In this document: positions 33,971 to 41,424 of the stretch, piece after piece
How the letters are laid out: every line of letters starts with the position of its first letter
Numbering within the stretch: the stretch's first letter is position 1
Assembly: GCA_017396395.1 (NCBI GenBank)
Contig: JAFQMF010000015.1
Location: 62,001 to 126,000, forward strand
Source of the DNA: Clostridia bacterium
Lineage (GTDB): Bacteria; Bacillota; Clostridia; RUG12999
Reading direction: 5' to 3'
DNA length: 64,000 nt
The notes under the pieces: generated by a model
The model's database searches: none
Told to the model about the DNA's origin: nothing
What the model saw: the letters and a program-made list of their open reading frames with translations, nothing else
Program-made: the position numbers and the translations under genes

Positions 33971-34993
33971 ATGAAAAAAAGCTTGTTAACTATATTGCTT
34001 ATATCAATCCTACTAAGTCTTTTTGCTGTAGGCTGCGGCGGGCTTGGAAAGGATACAATAGCTGTTGTAAATAAAGAGGAAATATCCCTTGGTGAATACA
34101 AATATTACCTTCTTATGGCGAAAAATACTATTATTGCATCAGGCGGTGAAGACACTCAGGAATATTGGCAGACAACAGAAATTGAAGGACAAAATGCAGG
34201 TCAGGTAGTAAAAGAGTTGGCACTTAAAAATGCCATAGAGCTTACTTTAATGGCTCAAAAAGCAGTGGAGCAGGGTGCTGATAACAGCAGTGAAATGAAA
34301 AAAAAGCAAAGACAGCTGTTTATTGACCAAAGCTTTGAAGGAAATCAGGAGGATTATCTTGCCAGAATATCTGAGCTTGGACTTACTGATGAGGATGTAA
34401 CAAAGGTAGTTATGAAGGATTATCTTACAAGCTGTCTTGGAGAATCCCTTAATATACAAGCTCCTTCAGATGTTCGGATTAAAGAGTATTTTGTAGATAA
34501 TTATTATGCAGCAAAGCATATATTAGTTGCATTTTCCAATTATGAAACTGATGAAACAAGTGGAAACGCAGAAGCTTATAATAAAATAACTGAAGCTAAA
34601 GAAAAGCTGGATGGCGGACAAAGTTTTGAGACTGTTATGGAAGAATATAATGAGGATATGGGAATGCCGGAAAACAGGGTATATATTTTCACAAAAGATG
34701 GTATGCCTATAACTTTTGAAAACGCTGTTAAAAATATTGAAATCGGTAATATAAGTGGTATTGTGGAAAGTGATTTTGGATTTCATATTATAAAACGCGA
34801 AAAGCCGGAAAACTTTTATGAATATTTTTTGAATTCGCCTTCCCGTGTTTTTGAAGGAGCAACAGGAAAACAGGAAATCGAAGCATATGCAAAGCAGGCA
34901 GTTTTTTCATCTACCATTGAACAATGGAAGGAAAAGGCTGAGGTTAAAACCAACGAAAGCTTGCTTGAAACGATACAACTTATAAATGAATAA
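33971..34993 (+). CDS. PrsA/SurA-like foldase lipoprotein
   Basis: 340 residues. Lipoprotein signal with lipobox AVGC (Cys22 about), a helical N-terminal chaperone region (about 25-170) and one PpiC-type parvulin domain (about 180-280: AAKHILVAFSNYE, FTKDGMPITFENAVK, SDFGFHIIKREKP). Anchored outside the membrane, it would assist folding of exported proteins and may have prolyl isomerase activity. Strong ribosome site (GAGGAGGG). Monocistronic between its own promoter and a strong terminator. Confidence 0.88.
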   Translation: MKKSLLTILLISILLSLFAVGCGGLGKDTIAVVNKEEISLGEYKYYLLMAKNTIIASGGEDTQEYWQTTEIEGQNAGQVVKELALKNAIELTLMAQKAVEQGADNSSEMKKKQRQLFIDQSFEGNQEDYLARISELGLTDEDVTKVVMKDYLTSCLGESLNIQAPSDVRIKEYFVDNYYAAKHILVAFSNYETDETSGNAEAYNKITEAKEKLDGGQSFETVMEEYNEDMGMPENRVYIFTKDGMPITFENAVKNIEIGNISGIVESDFGFHIIKREKPENFYEYFLNSPSRVFEGATGKQEIEAYAKQAVFSSTIEQWKEKAEVKTNESLLETIQLINE

Positions 34994-35029
34994 AAAAATA
35001 TGGCAGAAAAGTTTCTGCCATATTTTTTT
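34992..35029. terminator. Bidirectional terminator between the PrsA-like gene and fba
   Basis: 13-bp stem (34997-35009 and 35012-35024, AATATGGCAGAAA and complement), A7 to the left and T7 to the right. Confidence 0.88.
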
Positions 35030-35038
35030 ACATAATTT

Positions 35039-35902
35039 TTACGCTTTGTTAATTGAACCGAAAAGCTCCATTTTTTCTTTTACAGTAGCTTTAATTGCTT
35101 CAACACCGGGAGCAAGAACCTTTCTTGGGTCAAAGCCTTTACCTTCAAGGTCCTTTCCTTCTTCAATATACTTTCTTGTAGCTGCAGCAAAAGCAAGCTG
35201 ACATTCAGTATTTACATTGATTTTTGACACGCCAAGTGAGATAGCTTTTTTAATCATATCAGCGGGAATACCTGTGCCTCCGTGAAGAACAAGAGGCATA
35301 ATGCCTGTTTTTTGCTGAATCTGGTCAAGCACTTCAAAGTTAAGACCCTGCCAGTTTGCGGGATATTTTCCATGAATGTTACCAATGCCTGCAGCAAGCA
35401 TATCTATACCAAGGTCAGCAATAAGCTTACATTCATCAGGGTCAGCAACTTCACCACCGCCAACAACGCCATCTTCTTCGCCACCGATTGCACCTACCTC
35501 AGCTTCAACAGAGATACCTTTGGAATTTGCAAGAGCAATAATTTCCTTTGTTTTTTCAATGTTTTCTTCAATTTCATACTTGGAGCCGTCAAACATAACA
35601 GAGGAGAAGCCTGCTGCTATAGCTTTTTTTGCACCTTCATAGCTGCCGTGGTCAAGATGAACAGCAACGGGAACAGTAATCCCAAGCTCATCAATCATAC
35701 CTTTAACCATATTAACTACAGTGGTAAATCCGCACATATATTTTCCTGCACCTTCAGATACACCAAGGATTACGGGAGAATTATTTTCCTGTGCAGTGAG
35801 GAGAATTGCTTTGGTCCATTCAAGGTTATTAATGTTAAACTGACCTACAGCATATTTTCCTGCTTTTGCTTTTACAAGCATTTCTTTTGCTGATACTAAC
35901 AT
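35039..35902 (-). CDS. fba: Class II fructose-bisphosphate aldolase
   Basis: 287 residues, zinc aldolase cleaving fructose-1,6-bisphosphate in glycolysis. Metal and catalytic segments: VHLDHGSYEGAKKAI (ligand His and catalytic Asp), SVEAEVGAIGGEEDG, GIGNIHGKYP and VLHGGTGIPADMI, and the phosphate loop SKINVNTECQ. Ribosome site TGGAGG. Monocistronic. With gapA it gives two glycolytic genes in the window, both on the minus strand but in separate units. Confidence 0.96.
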   Translation of the reverse strand: MLVSAKEMLVKAKAGKYAVGQFNINNLEWTKAILLTAQENNSPVILGVSEGAGKYMCGFTTVVNMVKGMIDELGITVPVAVHLDHGSYEGAKKAIAAGFSSVMFDGSKYEIEENIEKTKEIIALANSKGISVEAEVGAIGGEEDGVVGGGEVADPDECKLIADLGIDMLAAGIGNIHGKYPANWQGLNFEVLDQIQQKTGIMPLVLHGGTGIPADMIKKAISLGVSKINVNTECQLAFAAATRKYIEEGKDLEGKGFDPRKVLAPGVEAIKATVKEKMELFGSINKA

Positions 35903-35935
35903 ATGTAAATACCTCCATATAATTTTCTATATTTT

Positions 35936-35964
35936 ATTATACAACAAAATAACATAAATTAAAA
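35936..35964 (-). promoter_or_regulatory. Probable promoter of fba
   Basis: Minus strand: a good -10 TATAAT (35936-35941) preceded by TG, with only a poor -35 (TTTTAA at 17 bases). Confidence 0.4.
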
Positions 35965-36071
35965 GACCTTTTTTTATTTTTTTGTAAATTTATCTAAAAT
36001 TTATAAAAAATGGCAGTTTTTCTAAAGAATTTAAAATGTTTTTTGTAGAGATTATATGTATATAGGGTATA

Positions 36072-36100
36072 TTGACTTTTTTTATTTGTTTTGCTATAAT
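36072..36100 (+). promoter_or_regulatory. Sigma-A promoter of trkA-trkH
   Basis: TTGACT (36072-36077), 17 bases, TATAAT (36095-36100), about 50 bases before the trkA start. Confidence 0.75.
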
Positions 36101-36156
36101 GACCTAGTAGATAGAAGGTAAACTTATAATAAAATATTAAGTATAAGAGGTTATAT

Positions 36157-37515
36157 ATGAAAATTGTAATAGTAGGATGCGGTAAGGTAGGACAGAAAAT
36201 TGCTGAAAGCTTAAGCAGTGAAAATGAGCATGATATTACTGTTATTGACCTTAGAAGCACAGTTGTTAATGATGTTGTAAATGCCTATGACGTTATGGGA
36301 GTTGTGGGTAATGGCGCAAGTCTTGATGTGTTAGAGCAGGCAGGAGTAAAAGAGGCAGATATTTTAATTGCAGTTACAGGCTCTGATGAGATTAACCTTC
36401 TTACTTGTCTTATTGGCAGAAAGACGGGAGGTTGTAAAACAATAGCGAGAGTAAGAAAACCTGAATACAACAAGGAAATCGAGTTGTTTAAGGAGGACCT
36501 TGGTCTTGCTATGGTAATAAATCCTGAGCAAACTGCAGCAAATGAAATAGCAAGGCTGTTAAGATTTCCTTCTGCTATACAGATAGACACCTTTGCTAAG
36601 GGCAGAGTAGAGATACTGAAATTTAAAATTTGCAAAGACTCCGTGTTATGCGATATGAAGCTTTCGGATATGGGTGCTAAGCTTAAATGCGATGTACTTG
36701 TTTGTGGAGTAGAGCGTGGAGATGATGCATTTATTCCCGGCGGTGATTTTGTATTAAGGGCAGAGGATAGGCTAAGCATAGTGGCATCTTTGGAAAAATG
36801 CAGTGAATTTTTCAAAAAAATAGGAATTAAAACAAATAAAGTAAAAGATACAATTATAGTTGGTGGAGGAGAAATAGGATTTTATCTTGCTAAACAGCTT
36901 ATTAAAACAGGTGTTAATGTAAAGATAATAGAACAGGATACCGCAAGATGTGAAGAATTATTTGAAGTCCTTCCCAAAGCGACAATTATAAACGGTGACG
37001 GTACAGATAACAGACTTTTAATGGAGGAAGGTCTGGAGCAATCTGAATCCTTTGTTGCACTTACTAATATCGACGAAGAAAATATTTTACTTTCTCTTTT
37101 TGCAAAAAGTAAATCAAAGGGAAAAATTATTACAAAAATAAATCGTATTACCTTTGATGAAGTAATAAACTCTCTGAATCTTGATACAACAATTCAGCCG
37201 AAGGATATTACTGCAGAGTATATTGTGCGTTTTGTACGTGCTACAAATAACTCCTTTGAAAGTAATATAGAAACTATGCATCTTATTTTAGAGGGAAAGG
37301 CAGAAGCTTTGGAATTCAGAATAGGTGATAATTCTCCAATATCCGAAAAAACTCTGGAAGAATTAACGCTTAAGGATAATATTATTATTGCTTGCATAAA
37401 CAGAAACGGGCAGATTATAACCCCAAGAGGTAAGGATATGATTAAATCGGGGGACACAGTTATTGTGGTAACTACTAATCGGGGATACAAGGATATTGAG
37501 GATATTTTAGAGTAG
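36157..37515 (+). CDS. trkA: Trk potassium uptake regulatory subunit TrkA
   Basis: 452 residues, cytoplasmic gating ring of the Trk potassium channel. Two tandem RCK units, each a Rossmann NAD-binding domain plus a TrkA-C domain: first GCGKVGQKIAESL with acidic IDL (about 7-33), second IVGGGEIGFYLAKQL (about 234-248). The TrkA-C domains end near residues 215 and 450. The full-length double form is typical with TrkH. trkH follows after 16 bases. Confidence 0.95.
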   Translation: MKIVIVGCGKVGQKIAESLSSENEHDITVIDLRSTVVNDVVNAYDVMGVVGNGASLDVLEQAGVKEADILIAVTGSDEINLLTCLIGRKTGGCKTIARVRKPEYNKEIELFKEDLGLAMVINPEQTAANEIARLLRFPSAIQIDTFAKGRVEILKFKICKDSVLCDMKLSDMGAKLKCDVLVCGVERGDDAFIPGGDFVLRAEDRLSIVASLEKCSEFFKKIGIKTNKVKDTIIVGGGEIGFYLAKQLIKTGVNVKIIEQDTARCEELFEVLPKATIINGDGTDNRLLMEEGLEQSESFVALTNIDEENILLSLFAKSKSKGKIITKINRITFDEVINSLNLDTTIQPKDITAEYIVRFVRATNNSFESNIETMHLILEGKAEALEFRIGDNSPISEKTLEELTLKDNIIIACINRNGQIITPRGKDMIKSGDTVIVVTTNRGYKDIEDILE

Positions 37516-37531
37516 TTAGAAGGAATATAAA

Positions 37532-38968
37532 ATGAATTACAGACTTATTATTTATACACTTGGCTGGGTACTTAGCTTTGAAGCAGTATGTATGATACTG
37601 CCTATGGTTTGCGGATTTATATATGGAGAAAAAGAAGCATTGATTTTTGCTTCCTGCATACTTATTTGCCTTATAATCGGTAGGTTGTTTATTTCCTTCT
37701 CTCCAAAAAATAAGGTAATGTATTCAAAAGAGGGATTTGTCTCAGTTGCACTCAGTTGGTTATTTATAAGTATTTTCGGTGCACTTCCTTTTATATTTTC
37801 AGGGGCAATTCCAAACATTTTTGACGCTTTTTTTGAAACAGTTTCAGGTTTTACAACAACAGGTGCATCAGTGCTGTCAAATGTGGAAATTCTTCCTAAA
37901 TCCATAATATTCTGGCGTAGTTTTAGCCACTGGATAGGCGGTATGGGTGTAATCGTACTTCTTGTTGCAGTGCTACCCTTAAGTGGTGGAGGAAACTTCC
38001 ATATGATAAAGGCGGAATCAACTGGTCCGTCCGTTAGTAAGCTTGTGCCCAAAGTTAAGCAGACAGCACTTATTCTTTACGGTATATATGTTGTTATGAC
38101 AATAACTCAAATAGTAATTCTCCTTTTTTGCAATATGAATTTATTTGAGGCACTTACTACTACTTTCGGCACAGCAGGCACAGGGGGATTTGGAATAAGA
38201 AATGACTCTTTTACCGGTTTTTCTGATTCAGCACAGATAACAGTAACAATATTTATGATTCTTTTTGGTATAGATTTTTCTGTTTATTATTTTATATTTG
38301 TAAAAAGAATGTTTAAAACAGGTGTTACAAGCGAAGCAAAAACATATTTAGGCATTATAATTGCAACAATTGCACTCATCAGTTATAATTGCAGAGGTAT
38401 GTATGAGAGTATATGGGAAAATTTAAAGCATACTGCATTTCAGGTTGGCTCTATTATAACTACCACAGGATATACCACGGCAGATTATAATTTATGGCCT
38501 GAATTTTCTAAAGCAATACTTGTTCTTTTAATGATTATCGGTGCATGTGCGGGAAGTACCGGAGGCGGTATTAAGGTATCAAGAATTATGATTCTATTAA
38601 AAAGTATCGTTAAGGAAATTAAAATTGCGGCACACCCTAAAAGTGTCCATAAGCTTACTATGAACGGACGAACATTGCAACATGAAACTGTTCGTGCAGT
38701 TAATGTTTATATGATGGCATATCTTATAATATTTGCATTTTCGGTAATTATTATAAGCCGTGATGGTTATGACTTTACTACAAATTTTACCGGCGTTCTG
38801 GCAACACTTAATAATATTGGGCCAGGACTTGGCACAGTTGGACCTACGGGGAACTTTGGTATGTATTCGAATTTGTCAAAATTTGTTTTATCTATGGGAA
38901 TGCTGGCGGGCAGACTTGAACTTTTCCCGCTTCTTGTTCTTTTCTCACCCTACACATGGAAAAAATAA
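37532..38968 (+). CDS. trkH: Trk potassium uptake membrane subunit TrkH
   Basis: 478 residues, pore subunit with four membrane-pore-membrane repeats. Pore-loop segments are recognisable: SGFTTTGASVL, FGTAGTGGFGIRN, TTTGYTTADYNLWP and the last NNIGPGLGTVGPTGNFG. The conserved GMLAGRLELFPLLVLFSP ending is present. It pairs with trkA just upstream. Unit ends in AT-rich sequence without a clear terminator, so reading through into the next genes is possible. Confidence 0.94.
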   Translation: MNYRLIIYTLGWVLSFEAVCMILPMVCGFIYGEKEALIFASCILICLIIGRLFISFSPKNKVMYSKEGFVSVALSWLFISIFGALPFIFSGAIPNIFDAFFETVSGFTTTGASVLSNVEILPKSIIFWRSFSHWIGGMGVIVLLVAVLPLSGGGNFHMIKAESTGPSVSKLVPKVKQTALILYGIYVVMTITQIVILLFCNMNLFEALTTTFGTAGTGGFGIRNDSFTGFSDSAQITVTIFMILFGIDFSVYYFIFVKRMFKTGVTSEAKTYLGIIIATIALISYNCRGMYESIWENLKHTAFQVGSIITTTGYTTADYNLWPEFSKAILVLLMIIGACAGSTGGGIKVSRIMILLKSIVKEIKIAAHPKSVHKLTMNGRTLQHETVRAVNVYMMAYLIIFAFSVIIISRDGYDFTTNFTGVLATLNNIGPGLGTVGPTGNFGMYSNLSKFVLSMGMLAGRLELFPLLVLFSPYTWKK

Positions 38969-39014
38969 TTTTAATAAAACTACTTCCTATGCAGGAGTTT
39001 TATGGAGATAAAAA

Positions 39015-39701
39015 ATGAGTTATATGATTTTAGACTACAGAACAAATAAGAAAATTATAAAAAAAGCAAAAAAATATGGATTTGAAGTTGTTCTGACTCA
39101 GGAAATACCGGGAATAGATGCCTCAGTGGCGGGACATCCGGATATGCAGCTTACAAAAGTGGGAAACAGCCTTATAGTAAGTCCTGAATGTTATGATTAT
39201 TACCGTGAAATGTTACCGGATGTTGAAATATATTCAGGCAAAAAGAAGGTACAAGGTAAATATCCTGAATACGTGGCATATAATGTAGCATTGACAAGTA
39301 GCTATATGATACATAATTTTGAATTTACCGACCCTGTAGTATTGGAGCACGCAGGAGAGAATGTAAAGAAAATTGATGTGTCGCAGGGGTATTCAAAATG
39401 TTCTTGTCTGACTCTTCCCGGCAGTGTTATCACTTCTGATAAGGGGATAGCAAAAAAGTGTCAGGAAAAAGGACTGTCCTTTCTTTTGATTGAAGAAGGG
39501 GATATAACCTTGACTGGGAAAGATTTTGGATTTATAGGAGGCGCCTCAGGATATTATAAAAATATAGTTTATTTTGCAGGTAATATAAAAAAACACAAAA
39601 GCGGAGAAAAAATTTTAAGATTTTTACATCAAAAATGTATAGAAACCGTTTGCTTATCCAATGATAAATTAGCTGACATTGGCAGTATTATTATTGTATA
39701 A
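39015..39701 (+). CDS. DUF6873-like protein of unknown function
   Basis: 228 residues, soluble, with no signal peptide or membrane helix. It begins with MSYMILDYRTNKKI and has conserved-looking segments HPDMQLTKVGNSLIVSPECYDYY and GYSKCSCLTLPGSVITSDKGIAK, then the FGFIGGASGY turn. This pattern resembles a clostridial family now filed as DUF6873 (GME-type fold). That name is from memory of the family pattern. It is followed by ytxC with no gap beyond the ribosome site. Function unknown. Confidence 0.7.
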   Translation: MSYMILDYRTNKKIIKKAKKYGFEVVLTQEIPGIDASVAGHPDMQLTKVGNSLIVSPECYDYYREMLPDVEIYSGKKKVQGKYPEYVAYNVALTSSYMIHNFEFTDPVVLEHAGENVKKIDVSQGYSKCSCLTLPGSVITSDKGIAKKCQEKGLSFLLIEEGDITLTGKDFGFIGGASGYYKNIVYFAGNIKKHKSGEKILRFLHQKCIETVCLSNDKLADIGSIIIV

Positions 39702-39712
39702 AGGTGATTTTA

Positions 39713-40531
39713 TTGCAGACAGAATTTTTATTACAGGCGAAAAGCACAGAAAATCTTGCAGAGAAAATAAAAAGTATTTTAGGAATGGAAAATGTGGAAA
39801 TTGAACAGGACATTGTTAAATGCCGCGTTTTTCAGGAAGAAAGCAAGCTGAAGGATATAATTCGCGGAGTGCGTGAATATATTGTAGAAAATCTGGAAAA
39901 TATTCAGGTAAAAAGAATAATTGATAAAAACTATAAAACACTTCCTGCTACAGACAAAAGACAAATGGAAAAGGATATTATAAAGGCCATTAAAAATGAG
40001 GAGGATATCCACGAAAAGCTGTTTGTAATGCGTCGAAACAGAATAATTGAAACAATAACTCAGGAATATTTTTCTTCAAACACATATTTAAATATTGATG
40101 GATTTTTGAATTTCAGGCTTTCCCCATATTTAAGTGAACTAGAAGAAATTATAGATTATGGAGCAGAAAATTTTGCACTTAAAAGACAATATAAGGAGTT
40201 TATAGGATTATTGTCTTCGTATATTTCAACTCAGCAGTCCATGATAAAAGAGCTGAATATTGTTGTTACTGAAAATCGTGAGTATATTTATTATAATGAA
40301 AATCATAAAATGATTTCACGGGAGGTTGAACTGGAAATGTCCAGAGAGCTTCAACCTGATTATGAAAGCGATGATGTTCTTATAAGTCTTTTAATAAACA
40401 AAAATCCTGAAAATATAGTAATTCATAACAGGCATTTTATGAAAAAAGAGGTTTATGATACAATATCACTGATATTTGGTGAAAGAGTAGGAAATTGTAA
40501 CGGATGCAGACTTTGCACCCTTCTTCAATAA
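39713..40531 (+). CDS. ytxC: Sporulation protein YtxC
   Basis: 272 residues from TTG 39713, chosen because AAGGTG ends 6 bases upstream; a GTG at 39704 lies in that site. All-helical soluble protein with a helical core (FSSNTYLNIDGFLNFRLSPYL) typical of the YtxC family, and a C-terminal pair of cysteines in CNGCRLCTLLQ. Known in Bacillus as a putative sporulation protein; its biochemical role is not established. It follows the DUF6873-like gene on the same transcript and ends at a strong terminator. Confidence 0.82.
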   Translation: MQTEFLLQAKSTENLAEKIKSILGMENVEIEQDIVKCRVFQEESKLKDIIRGVREYIVENLENIQVKRIIDKNYKTLPATDKRQMEKDIIKAIKNEEDIHEKLFVMRRNRIIETITQEYFSSNTYLNIDGFLNFRLSPYLSELEEIIDYGAENFALKRQYKEFIGLLSSYISTQQSMIKELNIVVTENREYIYYNENHKMISREVELEMSRELQPDYESDDVLISLLINKNPENIVIHNRHFMKKEVYDTISLIFGERVGNCNGCRLCTLLQ

Positions 40532-40534
40532 TAA

Positions 40535-40570
40535 CAAAAAAAGCTGAACACAGTTCAGCTTTTTATTTTT
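40535..40570. terminator. Bidirectional terminator between ytxC and trmB
   Basis: 12-bp stem AAAAAGCTGAAC/GTTCAGCTTTTT (40538-40549 and 40553-40564), ACA loop, with A and T tracts on the two sides. Confidence 0.9.
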
Positions 40571-40572
40571 AT

Positions 40573-41208
40573 CTAAAATTTTAATTCACATCGGAATATT
40601 GGAAAGCCTTTTTCAGAAAAGGCTTTTTCATATTCTGTCATAATATTTCCTTCAAAATTACTGTTATGAAGGTCAAGGCATATATTCTGCATTTTTACGT
40701 CATAATCCGCAAATTCATTTAATGAAAATTCAAACAGTTTTCTGTTATCCGTTTTAAAATGAAGTTCTCCGCCTTCCTGCAAAATAGCTTTATATACATC
40801 TAAAAATCCTCTATGGGTAAGCCTTCTTTTTTTATGATGAGATTTTGGCCAAGGGTCGGAAAAGTTAAGGTAAATTCGTGAAACCTCACTCTTTTCAAAA
40901 AGGTCAATTAGAGTTTTAGCATCACAGTTTATAAAATAAACATTCTTAAGCCCCATTCCCATAACCTTTTCCATTGCCATAATCACAACATCAACACAAA
41001 GCTCTACAGCAATATAGTTAATATCAGGATTTTTTTCTGCCATTTGAGAAATAAATCCTCCTTTACCGCAACCGATTTCCAAATGGATAGGGTTGGAGTT
41101 ACCAAAAAGCGTTGCCCATTTTCCTTTAAATATTTCAGGGTTTTTAATATGAAGCTCTGCACATTTTTCAAGCCTTATATCTCTGTTTGGTTTTCGTCGC
41201 ATTCTCAT
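40573..41208 (-). CDS. trmB: tRNA (guanine-N7)-methyltransferase TrmB
   Basis: 211 residues. Methylates N7 of G46 in tRNA using S-adenosylmethionine. SAM site IHLEIGCGKGGFISQMA, acidic AVELCVDV, and the substrate and catalytic part NFSDPWPKSHHKKRRLTHRGFL. C-terminal TEYEKAFSEKGFPIF is typical. It has a promoter about 40 bases upstream. Single gene convergent with ytxC. Confidence 0.96.
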   Translation of the reverse strand: MRMRRKPNRDIRLEKCAELHIKNPEIFKGKWATLFGNSNPIHLEIGCGKGGFISQMAEKNPDINYIAVELCVDVVIMAMEKVMGMGLKNVYFINCDAKTLIDLFEKSEVSRIYLNFSDPWPKSHHKKRRLTHRGFLDVYKAILQEGGELHFKTDNRKLFEFSLNEFADYDVKMQNICLDLHNSNFEGNIMTEYEKAFSEKGFPIFRCELKF

Positions 41209-41244
41209 AAATTTACAATTCCTTTAAAATTTTTGTACCAGTAT

Positions 41245-41273
41245 ATTTTACACTAAAAAAGCAGTTTGGTCAA
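41245..41273 (-). promoter_or_regulatory. Promoter of trmB
   Basis: Minus strand: TTGACC (41268-41273), 17 bases, TAAAAT (41245-41250). Confidence 0.6.
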
Positions 41274-41350
41274 TATATTGTCAATAATTTTTAAAAAAAT
41301 AAATTTTTTGTAATAAATTTTATTTTTTATATTTAAAAGCATCCCCAAAA

Positions 41351-41384
41351 CCGACAAAAAATACCCTATCTAAGATGTTATAAT
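41351..41384 (+). promoter_or_regulatory. Candidate Spo0A-activated promoter of spoIIE
   Basis: A good -10 TATAAT (41379-41384) has no -35 at 17 bases. At 22 bases there is CCGACA, overlapping CGACAAAA whose complement TTTTGTCG fits most of the Spo0A box (TTTGTCGAA). Wide spacing with a 0A box on the -35 is the layout of spoIIE and spoIIG promoters in Bacillus. Confidence 0.45.
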
Positions 41385-41424
41385 TTTTAAGTGGTAAAAA
41401 ATGGTAATTAAAGGGGGAATACAA

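Noticed and set aside
35282-35893. 203-codon plus-strand open frame opposite fba
   Set aside because: It lies fully within the aldolase gene, has no ribosome site, and its translation is not protein-like.
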